A stretch of 64,000 bases of DNA from Pseudobutyrivibrio xylanivorans (GCF_010906925.1 NZ_VTVE01000001.1:806001-870000), one strand, 5' to 3'; positions 44,541-53,426 are shown, counted from the stretch's first letter. The notes: generated by a model from the sequence alone, not told the origin. Numbers and translations: made by a program.

Positions 44541-46298
44541 ATGAAAAATAATAAAACAAAACCTATTATTAGACTTATAAGCTTGCTTGGCAGAGATAAG
44601 CTAAAGGTCGCTCTTTCTTTTATATTTGCTGTCTTTTATTCGGTTACTCAAGTGGCTGGGCCTGTATTTTTGGGTCAATCAATTACAGTGTTTGCAAATG
44701 GGATGACAAGAGTATTAAGAGATGAAGGGGAGTTTCCCTATAATCAATTGATTTTTTCATTGGTACTCTGTGGGGCGTCTTTTGTTTTGAATTGGTTGTT
44801 TTTACTTTTACAGAATTATGTATTAATAGATGTCACACAAAAAATGGTATACCGTCTTAGACTTGAGATTGCTGAAAAGATGTCCAAACTTCCTCTTAGC
44901 TACTATGAAGGTCACCTGTACGGCGATATTTTATCGACCCTTACTAATGATGTAAATGTTCTTTCATTGAATTTTCGAACTTTTTTAATTCAGATAGCTG
45001 ATGCACCGATTTATCTGCTGTTGATGATAGTTGTGATGTTTTATAGGAGTCCAATACTTGCAGTTGTTGTTATTTTAAGCGTTCCTGTAAGTGCTATGGC
45101 TTCAAAAGTTGTTCTTTCTAAATCGCAGCAATATTTTGATGCACAGCAAAATATTCTTGGTGAGCTCAACGGAATTGTTGAGGAAAACTATACTGGTTTT
45201 GATGTAGTTAAGCTCTTCGGACATGAAGAGGAAGATAAAGCTTTATTTAGAAATACAAATAGGAAACTATCCTACGCAAGTGAAAAGGCTTTGTTTCATT
45301 CCTACTTATTGACGCCAATAGTTACTTTGGTAGGAAATGTAGCACATATAATTGTGCTAATGCTGGGCGCTTTTCTTACTTTTCTTGGTAGGATTCAAAT
45401 TGGTGACATCCAAACCTTTCTTAATTTTGTAAACAGCATATCGGAACCGATGAAACAAATTGCTAGACTGGGAAGCGTTTATCAAAGTTTTATATCAGCG
45501 GCTAGTAGAGTATTTGATTTTATTGATGAGAAGGAAGAGGAGGATTTGGCCAGCGAAAATGTAATTGCTGAAAACCTTGGTGTTTCTTTTCAAGATATTT
45601 CCTTTGGATATTCAAAGGACAAGGTTATTATAAATAATTTTTCCTTTGATGTAAGGGAGGGAGAACATATTGCTATAGTTGGTCCTACTGGTGCAGGTAA
45701 AACAACCCTTATTAAGCTGTTGATGAGGTTTTATGATGTGATAGATGGCCAGATAACTCTTGGCAATATTCCCATCAAAGATATAAAAAGGACAGATTTA
45801 CATGAAATGATTGGAATTGTTCCACAGGATGTATGGTTTTTTGAGGGTACTATCGCTGAAAATCTTAGACTTGGAAGAGCTGAGGCTACAGATGAAGAGA
45901 TAATGATCTCTTTAGAGGAAGTTGGAGCGGATTATTTTGTGGATTTACTTCCAGGTGGTATCAATTTTGTATTGGCAGAAAATGGAGTCAATATATCCGC
46001 TGGCCAAAGACAGTTACTTGCCATTGCAAGAGCTTTTATAGCCAACCGTTCAATTCTTATTTTGGATGAAGCTACATCCTGTGTTGACACTCAGACAGAA
46101 GGAAGACTTCAAAAGGCAATGGCTAAGCTTATGGAAGGCAAGACAACTTTTATTATTGCACATCGACTTACCACTATTTTTGATGCAGATAAAATATTAT
46201 ATCTGCAGGATGGTGATGTTAAGGAACATGGTACCCATAAACAGCTGATGAATATGGGTGGATTGTATAGGAAAATGTTTGATTCTCAGTATATTTAG
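44541..46298 (+). CDS. ABC exporter half-transporter, catalytic partner
   Basis: This 585-residue protein has a six-helix exporter domain and an ATPase domain with consensus Walker A (GPTGAGKTT near 381), Walker B with catalytic Glu (ILILDEATSCVD near 505) and switch His (IIAHRLTTI near 540). Its signature motif, NISAGQRQL, has Ala for the first Gly of GGQ. In a heterodimer this weak signature would face the degenerate Walker site of the preceding protein, and the intact signature there would face this consensus site. The complementary defects strongly support a functional pair. Confidence 0.92.
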   Translation: MKNNKTKPIIRLISLLGRDKLKVALSFIFAVFYSVTQVAGPVFLGQSITVFANGMTRVLRDEGEFPYNQLIFSLVLCGASFVLNWLFLLLQNYVLIDVTQKMVYRLRLEIAEKMSKLPLSYYEGHLYGDILSTLTNDVNVLSLNFRTFLIQIADAPIYLLLMIVVMFYRSPILAVVVILSVPVSAMASKVVLSKSQQYFDAQQNILGELNGIVEENYTGFDVVKLFGHEEEDKALFRNTNRKLSYASEKALFHSYLLTPIVTLVGNVAHIIVLMLGAFLTFLGRIQIGDIQTFLNFVNSISEPMKQIARLGSVYQSFISAASRVFDFIDEKEEEDLASENVIAENLGVSFQDISFGYSKDKVIINNFSFDVREGEHIAIVGPTGAGKTTLIKLLMRFYDVIDGQITLGNIPIKDIKRTDLHEMIGIVPQDVWFFEGTIAENLRLGRAEATDEEIMISLEEVGADYFVDLLPGGINFVLAENGVNISAGQRQLLAIARAFIANRSILILDEATSCVDTQTEGRLQKAMAKLMEGKTTFIIAHRLTTIFDADKILYLQDGDVKEHGTHKQLMNMGGLYRKMFDSQYI

Positions 46299-46336
46299 AT
46301 TAACTTTTAAAGTTGTTTATAAAGGAGGATGAAGTA

Positions 46337-47641
46337 ATGAAATTAGGGGCGTCTGATAAATTTTTTTATTACGTTTTATCTGGCAGATCCACAATAGATA
46401 TTATTTGCGATATGTATTTTAAGGAAGAGTTTGATTTACCTATATTAAAACAATGTGCTGATGAGGCACTTGAATACATTCCAGAGTTTAATAAGAGAAT
46501 AAATGTTAATAATGGAAAGCTTGAAGCATACGAAGGTTCAGGTGATGTGGCATTTTTGCCCTATGATTCCAAGAGGATTGTACACTTTGGATCTGATGAG
46601 ACTAACGGACTTTTGTTTTATTTTTCCTATAAGGATAAGTTTTTAAAATATAGTGGCTTCCATGGTGTCTCTGATGGGGCTGGTACGGTTTCGTATATTA
46701 AGACGGTTCTTTATCTATATATGCAAAAAATCGGAATGGATATTAGTGTTGAAGACTTGGATTACTATACAAAAAATATTAGAACAATTAAGCCAAAAGC
46801 AAGCGTGTTAGATAATGATAATTTCTATATGCCTTATGAAAAATATGGAGATTCTTCAGTTAATCCGGTTTTTAAGAGTAGCAATTTAAATGCTTTCTCA
46901 ATACCTGAAATTCCTTACGATAATAGCTGTAAGTATACTCATATATGTAAGGCTAGAATCTCTCTTAAGGAATTTAACGAATTAAGAAAAAAGACAGATG
47001 CATCATTGTTGCCATTTGAATCAGATATTGTATCTATGGCGATTCATAAGCACTTTGATAAAGGTAGCGCACCTATTATTTTAATGTCTGGTGTTGATCA
47101 AAGACCTATGTTAAAAGCTGATACATTTGTCAATTGTTCAGATAGTATTTTTCTTCCTATAACAAATGATTTGTTGAAGGAAGATGAAAAGACTCGTTGT
47201 CTTCAAATAAAAAAGAGTATGAAAGAACAGCTTGAAGCAGATTATCATATAAAACTTGCAGGTGATAGGGCAGAGCTTGTAGAAAGCTTTGAAGCAGATC
47301 CAAGTGGTGTGGTAGCTATTGCTGATAAGCTAGCCAATATTCCATCTGCAGATAACTTCAATCCTATGACCATGGTAATTACAAATATGGCTGATATAAC
47401 TATGGGTAATGCAGTTGATGATTTGTTTGAAGATTTCTTGATTTACGATGCTGCTAGAGCTAATTATGCAATTTTCTGCTCTTTCGGAGATTATATGCAT
47501 CTGATTGTAGGTAATCAAAATGATAGTTCTAAAATAATTGAAAGCATTGTTAGTGAACTTAGCGAAAGAGGAGTAGATGCAGAAATTTATAGCGATGAGC
47601 ATTACTATGCAGATGTTTTTGATTTTGATTTAATTGATTGA
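46337..47641 (+). CDS. Condensation / alcohol-acetyltransferase-like acyltransferase
   Basis: The protein (434 residues) belongs by motif to the chloramphenicol acetyltransferase/condensation superfamily. HGVSDG at residues 109-114 matches the catalytic HxxxDG, and NFNPMTMVITNMAD matches the second-half core found in alcohol acetyltransferase-like (AATase) proteins. There is no carrier-protein domain, so it is not an NRPS module. A likely role is esterification or amidation of an acyl group onto the cluster's product. AAAGGAGG 8 bp before ATG 46337 sets the start. Confidence 0.72.
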   Translation: MKLGASDKFFYYVLSGRSTIDIICDMYFKEEFDLPILKQCADEALEYIPEFNKRINVNNGKLEAYEGSGDVAFLPYDSKRIVHFGSDETNGLLFYFSYKDKFLKYSGFHGVSDGAGTVSYIKTVLYLYMQKIGMDISVEDLDYYTKNIRTIKPKASVLDNDNFYMPYEKYGDSSVNPVFKSSNLNAFSIPEIPYDNSCKYTHICKARISLKEFNELRKKTDASLLPFESDIVSMAIHKHFDKGSAPIILMSGVDQRPMLKADTFVNCSDSIFLPITNDLLKEDEKTRCLQIKKSMKEQLEADYHIKLAGDRAELVESFEADPSGVVAIADKLANIPSADNFNPMTMVITNMADITMGNAVDDLFEDFLIYDAARANYAIFCSFGDYMHLIVGNQNDSSKIIESIVSELSERGVDAEIYSDEHYYADVFDFDLID

Positions 47642-47663
47642 GATGAGAGAGGAGAATAAAGTA

Positions 47664-48677
47664 ATGAGCCCTTTTTTTAGTATATTAATTCCAGTGTTTA
47701 ATCAAGTGGGATTAATGGATCATTGTATTGAAACTATTAAGAATCAATCATACAAGGATTTTGAGGTAATCCTCGTGGATGATGGTTCTACAGATGATTC
47801 CTATAATATGTGTCTTGGATTTTGTCAGGGGGATGATAGATTCAGAGTATTAAAGCACGAAAAAAATGGTTCCTTAGTTGCGGCAAGATACACGGGCATG
47901 AAAGAGTGCCAAGGACAATATATTCTTTTTGTAGATAGCGATGATTATTTAGAAGAAAATGCCCTTCAGTTGCTTCATGATAGTTTAGAAAATAATCCTG
48001 TAGATATTCTTAGATTTGGATATATAAAAGAGTTCTCAGATAATATGGAGGGCGGATTCGGACTTGTGCTTGAAAATGAGGAGGTTCCTCCACTTCATAC
48101 AAATGAGCCACTTTCTGCAATAATGACTGATGAGTTAGTTCCAAATGTTTGGAAAAATTGTTATAGCAGAGAAGTAATTAAAGAGGCTGTAAATAGAGTT
48201 GAGCCTTTTTATTGCAACATGGGAGAAGACGTTTTCTGGAGTTGTGTTTTCTTTACATGCGCCAAAAGTAATGGCGTTCTCGATAAATGCTTGTACCATT
48301 ACATAATAGGCACAGGTATGTCTACTCAGGCAAAAAATCAAACAGTTGAAAAGCTGCAAAATCATGTGAACAATATTAAAGCTTGTGTAGACCACATGAG
48401 AGAATTTTTTACAAAATATAATCCAAAATATCTAGATAAGGTTGATGAAAAAGCTGTGTCTATGTATTGTTTTGTCTTGATTATGTTTATGAAAGATGAA
48501 AAGGACTATAGAAAGATTGTTGATTATCTAAAGGTATTTGATAAATCTGGCCTTGAAACAGTATACGACTACGGTTGTAACAAGGCTTTGGCTTTCAAAT
48601 TTAGATTTGAATACAATATTACAGATGAGATGCTAGATGAACTAGGTGTTAAGTATGATAAGTTTTCATTGAAATAG
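47664..48677 (+). CDS. GT2 glycosyltransferase
   Basis: The protein (337 residues) has a GT-A family 2 domain with SILIPVFNQVGLMDHCIETI, VILVDDGSTDDS (UDP binding) and LFVDSDDYLEENAL (metal-binding DxD). A C-terminal helical region of about 120 residues follows, with FYCNMGEDVFWS in between. It has no membrane helices. The start at 47664 follows AGAGGAG; an ATG 21 bp earlier is possible. The next gene is a close paralog. Confidence 0.9.
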   Translation: MSPFFSILIPVFNQVGLMDHCIETIKNQSYKDFEVILVDDGSTDDSYNMCLGFCQGDDRFRVLKHEKNGSLVAARYTGMKECQGQYILFVDSDDYLEENALQLLHDSLENNPVDILRFGYIKEFSDNMEGGFGLVLENEEVPPLHTNEPLSAIMTDELVPNVWKNCYSREVIKEAVNRVEPFYCNMGEDVFWSCVFFTCAKSNGVLDKCLYHYIIGTGMSTQAKNQTVEKLQNHVNNIKACVDHMREFFTKYNPKYLDKVDEKAVSMYCFVLIMFMKDEKDYRKIVDYLKVFDKSGLETVYDYGCNKALAFKFRFEYNITDEMLDELGVKYDKFSLK

Positions 48678-48688
48678 GGGGCGAGATA

Positions 48689-49666
48689 ATGTATTTTAGT
48701 GTACTTGTTCCTGTTTATAATCAAATGGGAAAAATGGATAAATGCATAGATTCATTAAAGAATCAAACGTTAGAGGATTTTGAGGTTATTTTTGTAGATG
48801 ATGGTTCTACAGATGGCTCAGCGGAATTTTTAGATGAATTATGCGATAAACATGATAATTTTTCAGTTTATCATCATGAGTCTAATAAATCATTGACAGC
48901 GGCACGTTTTACAGGAATGGAACATGCAACGGGAAGCTACGTTTTCTTTTTGGACAGTGATGATTTTATCGAACAGACTGCTTTGGAAGATTTAAAAAAA
49001 GAATTCGATTTAACTGGCTCCGATATTATACGTTTCGGAGTTGTGATGGAGCCAATGGGTGTGACTGTGATGCCTCCTGAGACTGATGATTTCTTAAGTA
49101 GTTTTATGAAAGGAGAGATTCCTCCTGCTATTTGGAAAAATGCTTATGATGCATCTGTTATAAATGCTACCTTAGAAAAATGCAGCACATTTTACTGCAA
49201 TATGGGCGAAGACAGCTTCTTCTCAACTGTTTTTTTCGGAAACGCAGATGTTGTTACTTCGTTAAATAAGGTCCTTTATCATTACGATGCTTTATCTGGT
49301 ATGTCACAGACTAGCCAGGTGAGTACAATGTCAAAGCTAAAAAAAGATTATGAGAGCGCTCATGCCTCAGGCCAGAATATTCTTCGATTTATAAAAAAAT
49401 ATAAGCCTGAATACTTAGAGTTAGCTCAAAAGTCTATTCGTCATATGTATAGATATATTCTTTGCCAAAATATTTTGTATGCAAAGGATTGCTTAGATGT
49501 TTCTTCTTATCTTAATTTTTTTAGAGAAAAAGGAGAAAATTTGGTGTACGAATTTGGATGTAAGGAGCTGATTCCTTACAAGGTTAAGTTCGATTTAAAG
49601 AGAAATGACGAAAGGTTTTCTGACATTGAATTAGAAGAGCTGTTCACGCTTTTGCCAGAAAAATGA
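48689..49666 (+). CDS. GT2 glycosyltransferase, paralog of the preceding gene
   Basis: The protein (325 residues) shares the whole layout of the previous one: FSVLVPVYNQMGKMDKCIDS, VIFVDDGSTDGS, FFLDSDDFIEQTAL and FYCNMGEDSFFS line up with its motifs. The two are clearly a tandem duplication that has diverged, so they may add different sugars or the same sugar at different positions. The gene has a GGGGCGAG site and follows by 11 bp. It is the last gene of the accessory operon before galE. Confidence 0.9.
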   Translation: MYFSVLVPVYNQMGKMDKCIDSLKNQTLEDFEVIFVDDGSTDGSAEFLDELCDKHDNFSVYHHESNKSLTAARFTGMEHATGSYVFFLDSDDFIEQTALEDLKKEFDLTGSDIIRFGVVMEPMGVTVMPPETDDFLSSFMKGEIPPAIWKNAYDASVINATLEKCSTFYCNMGEDSFFSTVFFGNADVVTSLNKVLYHYDALSGMSQTSQVSTMSKLKKDYESAHASGQNILRFIKKYKPEYLELAQKSIRHMYRYILCQNILYAKDCLDVSSYLNFFREKGENLVYEFGCKELIPYKVKFDLKRNDERFSDIELEELFTLLPEK

Positions 49667-49737
49667 TTTTTTTGACTTTATTATTACATTGATATTTGCT
49701 AATCTATTCATAGCTTAAATTTAGGAGGTTCTTTATT

Positions 49738-50754
49738 ATGGCAATTTTAGTTACAGGTGGAGCAGGCTTCATTGGAAGTCATACTTGTGTAGAGCTTCAG
49801 CAGGCGGGTTATGACGTTGTTGTCTACGATAATCTTTGCAATTCTTCTGAAGAATCACTTAAGAGAGTGGAGGCTCTTACAGGTAAGGCTGTTAAGTTTT
49901 ACAAGGGTGATATCTTAGATAGAGATAGATTGAATGAGGTATTTGAAAAGGAAGATATAGATTCATGTATTCATTTTGCAGGTCTTAAGGCTGTAGGTGA
50001 GTCTGTTCAAAAGCCTTGGGAATACTACGAGAACAATATAGCAGGTACACTTACACTTGTTGATGTAATGAGACAGCATAATTGCAAGAATATCATTTTC
50101 TCTTCATCAGCTACTGTATATGGAGATCCAGCTGAGATACCTATTACAGAGAATTGTCCAAAGGGTCAGTGTACTAATCCTTATGGATGGACTAAGTCAA
50201 TGCTTGAGCAGATTCTTACAGATATCCAGAAGGCAGATAATGAATGGAATGTAGTTCTTCTTCGTTATTTCAATCCTATCGGTGCTCATCCATCAGGAAC
50301 AATGGGAGAGAATCCAAACGGTATTCCAAACAACTTGATGCCTTATATTACTCAGGTTGCTGTTGGTAAGCTTCCAGAGCTTGGTGTATTTGGCAACGAT
50401 TACGATACTCCAGATGGTACAGGTGTACGTGATTATATTCATGTAGTGGATCTTGCTAAGGGTCATGTTAAGGCTCTTAAGAAAATAGAAGAGAAGGCTG
50501 GTCTTAAGATTTATAATCTTGGTACAGGTGTTGGTTACTCAGTTCTTGATATTGTTAAGAACTTTGAGGAGGCAAACGACATTAAGATTCCATACACAAT
50601 CAAGCCACGTCGTGCAGGAGATATTGCTACATGTTACTCAGACGCTACAAAGGCTAAGGAAGAGCTTGGCTGGACAGCAGAGTACGGCATTAAGGAAATG
50701 TGTGCTGATTCTTGGAGATGGCAGAAGAATAATCCAAATGGATATAGCAAATAA
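49738..50754 (+). CDS. galE: UDP-glucose 4-epimerase
   Basis: GalE (338 residues) interconverts UDP-glucose and UDP-galactose with bound NAD. It has the Rossmann motif [25 protein letters not shown], the catalytic YGWTK, and [13 protein letters not shown]. Codon use is closer to the highly expressed genes than to the AT-rich GT cluster before it, so it is probably a core gene. The 71-bp gap contains TTGACT at 49672-49677 without a well-spaced -10, so a promoter is uncertain. It could supply UDP-galactose to the cluster's glycosyltransferases. Confidence 0.96.
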   Translation: MAILVTGGAGFIGSHTCVELQQAGYDVVVYDNLCNSSEESLKRVEALTGKAVKFYKGDILDRDRLNEVFEKEDIDSCIHFAGLKAVGESVQKPWEYYENNIAGTLTLVDVMRQHNCKNIIFSSSATVYGDPAEIPITENCPKGQCTNPYGWTKSMLEQILTDIQKADNEWNVVLLRYFNPIGAHPSGTMGENPNGIPNNLMPYITQVAVGKLPELGVFGNDYDTPDGTGVRDYIHVVDLAKGHVKALKKIEEKAGLKIYNLGTGVGYSVLDIVKNFEEANDIKIPYTIKPRRAGDIATCYSDATKAKEELGWTAEYGIKEMCADSWRWQKNNPNGYSK

Positions 50755-50811
50755 TGAACAAATATCTGAATGTTTGAATTATTCTGAAAATAAAATTTTT
50801 AAGAAAAGGGG

Positions 50812-50840
50812 TTGACGAAAGACAATCCACATAGTAATAT
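50812..50840 (+). promoter_or_regulatory. Promoter of tRNA-Glu
   Basis: TTGACG (50812-50817) and TAATAT (50835-50840) have a 17-bp spacer. The transcript would start about 30 bp before the tRNA. Confidence 0.8.
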
Positions 50841-50877
50841 ATGTCTTGTCGCTGAGGAAATTAGCGACAGACAATAT

Positions 50878-50949
50878 GGTTCCTTGGTCAAGCGGTTAAG
50901 ACGTCGCCCTCTCACGGCGAAAACAGCGGTTCGATTCCGCTAGGAACTG
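50878..50949 (+). tRNA. tRNA-Glu (anticodon CTC)
   Basis: The cloverleaf is clear: acceptor GGTTCCT (50878-50884) with AGGAACT (50942-50948, one G-U pair), a D arm, the anticodon stem TCGCC/GGCGA with loop CTCTCAC, and a T arm with GGTTCGATTCC. The anticodon CTC reads GAG (Glu). The CCA end is not encoded. There is no integrase gene next to it. Confidence 0.95.
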
Positions 50950-50953
50950 CGAA

Positions 50954-50985
50954 AGCGTCATCGTCAGATGACGCTATTATTTTGC
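50954..50985 (+). terminator. Terminator of tRNA-Glu
   Basis: AGCGTCATC (50954-50962) pairs with GATGACGCT (50967-50975) around a GTCA loop. ATTATTTT follows, a modest T-tract, so it may allow some readthrough. Confidence 0.75.
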
Positions 50986-50993
50986 CTAAAAAC

Positions 50994-51021
50994 TTGAATT
51001 TTTTAGGTTTTCTGTTATAAT
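50994..51021 (+). promoter_or_regulatory. Promoter of the rimP-nusA-infB operon
   Basis: TTGAAT (50994-50999) and a consensus TATAAT (51016-51021) are 16 bp apart. Transcription would start near 51028, leaving a leader of about 125 nt before rimP. Confidence 0.8.
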
Positions 51022-51050
51022 AGCTATTGTTGATGAAGAGAACGACTGAG

Positions 51051-51080
51051 GAGAGAGCTAATTGCTCTCTCTTTATTTAT
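51051..51080 (+). terminator. Terminator hairpin in the rimP leader
   Basis: GAGAGAGC (51051-51058) pairs with GCTCTCTC (51064-51071), loop TAATT, followed by TTTATTTAT. It lies about 25 nt after the predicted transcript start and 70 bp before rimP. The weak T-tract is of the type helped by NusA. In Bacillus subtilis the rimP-nusA operon is repressed by NusA-dependent termination in its leader; the same loop is likely here. Confidence 0.7.
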
Positions 51081-51151
51081 GCTCTTTCAATTTTAAACTG
51101 AATCAGATGGATTTTTCATTTGATTCCTACAACTGAATAAGGAGGACGATA

Positions 51152-51622
51152 ATGTCAAAACACACCGATTACGAAAAACGTACGGAAGAATTGATTACTC
51201 CTATTCTTGATGAGTTAGGCTTTGAGCTTTATGATGTAGAATACGTCAAGGAAGGCGCAGACTATTACCTTAGAGCCTACATTGACAAGGATGGAGGTAT
51301 CACAATTGACGATTGTGTGGAAGTCAGCAGAAGAATGAATGATCTTCTCGATGCAGAGCCTCAGATTGGCGGCGACGAGGGATACATCTTCGAAGTTAGC
51401 TCACCAGGACTTGGTAGAGTACTTAAAAAAGATAAGCATTTTGAAAAAGCTATAGGTCAGGATGTAGACATCAAGACTTATAAGCCAGTTAATGGAGCAA
51501 AAGAATTTACTGGTATGCTCAAGGCATTTGATAAGGATACACTTACCATCGAGTTCGAAGATGGAACAGAGGTATTTTCTAGATCAGATGTTGCACAGGT
51601 TAAATTATCAATAGATTTTTAA
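51152..51622 (+). CDS. rimP: Ribosome maturation factor RimP
   Basis: RimP (156 residues) helps mature the 30S subunit. Markers: LGFELYDVEYVKEGADYYLR, IDKDGGITIDDCVEVSRRM, FEVSSPGLGRVLKK. Length is normal. AAGGAGGAC precedes the start. It heads the conserved rimP-nusA-ylxR-ylxQ-infB-rbfA operon. Confidence 0.97.
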   Translation: MSKHTDYEKRTEELITPILDELGFELYDVEYVKEGADYYLRAYIDKDGGITIDDCVEVSRRMNDLLDAEPQIGGDEGYIFEVSSPGLGRVLKKDKHFEKAIGQDVDIKTYKPVNGAKEFTGMLKAFDKDTLTIEFEDGTEVFSRSDVAQVKLSIDF

Positions 51623-51648
51623 ATTATTCTTGTAAATAAGGAGGAATT

Positions 51649-52848
51649 ATGGCAAATACAAATGATTTTTGGGATGCTCTTACAGATCTTGCAAAAGAGA
51701 AAAATATTAGCATGGATGTGTTAATTGAGACAATTGAGAATTCACTTCTCATCGCTTGCAAGAACAACTATGGAAAGGGTAAGGACCCTAATGGTAAAGG
51801 CAAGGAAGTTAACGCTTCTGTAGAGATTGATAGAAACTCAGGTGAGTATCATGTATATCTTATCAAGACAGTAGTTGAGGATGTACAGGATTCTGTAGAG
51901 GAGATTTCTCTTACAGATGCTCACAACATCGATGGCAAGCTTCAGGTAGGCGATGTTGTTAAAATCGAAGTTAAGTCTAAGGAGTTTGGTAGAATCGCAG
52001 CTACAGCTGCTAAGAACACTATCACTCAGAAGATTCGTGAGGAAGAGAGAAACGTACTTTACAAAGAGTACTATGAGCTTCAGCACAAGGTTGTTACTGG
52101 TGTTGTTACTCGTTTCTCAGGCAACAATATCCACGTTAATCTTGGTAAGCTTGAGGGCTTCCTTTCAGAGTCTGAGCAGGTTAAGGGTGAGTTCTACAAG
52201 ATTCAGGATAGAATCAAGGTATATATCGTAGAAGTTAAGATGTCTAGCAAGGGACCTCGTATTGTTGTTTCTCGTACACATCCTGAGCTTGTTAAGAAGC
52301 TTTTCGAGGAAGAGGTCTCAGAAGTTAGAGATGGTATCGTAGAGATTAAGTCAATCTCACGTGAGGCAGGTAGCCGTACAAAGATTGCTGTATGGTCAAA
52401 TGATGAGGATGTAGATCCAGTTGGCGCTTGCGTAGGTCAGAATGGTGCACGTGTTAACGCTATCGTTAATGAGCTTCGCGGCGAGAAGATCGATATTGTT
52501 GAGTGGGATGAGAACCCAGCTTACCTTATCGAGAATGCACTTTCTCCTGCAAAGGTTGTTGCAGTTGTTGCTGATGCAGATGAGAAGAGCGCTCGTGTAG
52601 TAGTTCCTGATTATCAGCTTTCACTTGCAATCGGTAAGGAGGGCCAAAATGCTCGTCTTGCTGCACGTCTTACAGGCTTCAAGATTGATATCAAGAGCGA
52701 GACTCAGGCTAGAGAGGCTGGCGATTTCCTCGATTACGAAGAGGATTATGATGACGATGAGTACTATGATGAAGAAGAGTACTACGATGAGGATGGCGAG
52801 TATGATGAGGCTGAGGCTGATTCAGAAGAGTCTTCAGAGGAAGAGTAA
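51649..52848 (+). CDS. nusA: Transcription factor NusA with long acidic tail
   Basis: NusA (399 residues) binds RNA polymerase and modulates pausing, termination and antitermination. It has the N-terminal polymerase-binding domain, an S1 domain (VTRFSGNNIHVNLGKLEGFL), and KH1/KH2 (VSRTHPELVKKLFEEEV, DPVGACVGQNGARVNAIVNE, LAIGKEGQNARLAARLTG). The last 45 or so residues are almost all Asp, Glu and Tyr (EDYDDDEYYDEEEYYDE). Such an acidic tail is unusual in length and Tyr content. The stop overlaps the ylxR ATG by one base. Confidence 0.97.
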   Translation: MANTNDFWDALTDLAKEKNISMDVLIETIENSLLIACKNNYGKGKDPNGKGKEVNASVEIDRNSGEYHVYLIKTVVEDVQDSVEEISLTDAHNIDGKLQVGDVVKIEVKSKEFGRIAATAAKNTITQKIREEERNVLYKEYYELQHKVVTGVVTRFSGNNIHVNLGKLEGFLSESEQVKGEFYKIQDRIKVYIVEVKMSSKGPRIVVSRTHPELVKKLFEEEVSEVRDGIVEIKSISREAGSRTKIAVWSNDEDVDPVGACVGQNGARVNAIVNELRGEKIDIVEWDENPAYLIENALSPAKVVAVVADADEKSARVVVPDYQLSLAIGKEGQNARLAARLTGFKIDIKSETQAREAGDFLDYEEDYDDDEYYDEEEYYDEDGEYDEAEADSEESSEEE

Positions 52849-53114
52849 TGATAAATAAGACAATACCTCTTAGAAAATGTGTTGCTTGTGGGCAGATGGT
52901 TCCCAAGGATGAACTATACAGAGTTGTAAGAACAGAAGATGGCATTCAGCTTGATTTGACTTATAAGGCTCAGGGCCGTGGGGCTTATGTTTGTCGCAAA
53001 ATGGAATGTATTCAGCTTGCTGATAAGAAAAAGTCATTTAACAGGTCTCTTAGATGTCCTGTTTCTCAAGAGGTAATTGATAGCTTATATGCGGAGTTTA
53101 AAAATGATAGATAA
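52848..53114 (+). CDS. ylxR: YlxR family RNA-binding protein (DUF448)
   Basis: The protein (88 residues) starts PLRKCVACGQMVPKDELYRV, the YlxR signature, and includes GRGAYVCRKMECIQLA. It is a small conserved nucleoid- or RNA-associated protein of the nusA-infB operon, with a regulatory role described in Bacillus. It is translationally coupled to nusA (TAATG) and overlaps the next gene by 11 bp. Confidence 0.94.
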   Translation: MINKTIPLRKCVACGQMVPKDELYRVVRTEDGIQLDLTYKAQGRGAYVCRKMECIQLADKKKSFNRSLRCPVSQEVIDSLYAEFKNDR

Positions 53115-53406
53115 AGCACTTAATATGATTAGCTTAGCTATGAAGGCTGGCGCTTTAGCTAGCGGAGAGTTTGCATGCGAAGAGGCAATTAAGGGAGGCA
53201 CTGGTTTCCTTTGTATTGTAGCTACTGATGCATCTGCTAACACTAAGAAATCATTTTCGAATTCCTGTGAGTTCTACGGAGTTGATTATGTAGAATATGG
53301 CACTAAGGAATCTTTAGGTCATGCAATTGGCAAAGAATATCGGGCATCTATCGTAGTGTGCGATGAAAATTTATCCTTAAGTATTCTAAATAAGATACGC
53401 AGTTAA
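53104..53406 (+). CDS. ylxQ: L7Ae-family kink-turn binding protein YlxQ
   Basis: The protein (100 residues) is a YlxQ/L7Ae-type protein: MISLAMKAGALASGEFACEE, then FLCIVATDASANTKKSFSNS. Homologs bind kink-turn RNAs. ATG 53104 is chosen because GCGGAG lies 7 bp upstream; a longer in-frame start lies further into ylxR. It ends 20 bp before infB. Confidence 0.93.
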   Translation: MIDKALNMISLAMKAGALASGEFACEEAIKGGTGFLCIVATDASANTKKSFSNSCEFYGVDYVEYGTKESLGHAIGKEYRASIVVCDENLSLSILNKIRS

Positions 53407-53426
53407 GTAGTTGAGGAGGATATTAG

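Noticed and set aside
49672-49705. Promoter before galE
   Set aside because: TTGACT is present but no -10 box is found at 16-18 bp; the only TAAT-like element is 22 bp away.
50878-50949. tRNA-Glu as an attachment site for an integrated element
   Set aside because: No integrase, no direct repeat of the tRNA 3' end and no phage genes are seen; the accessory region ends before galE, not at the tRNA.
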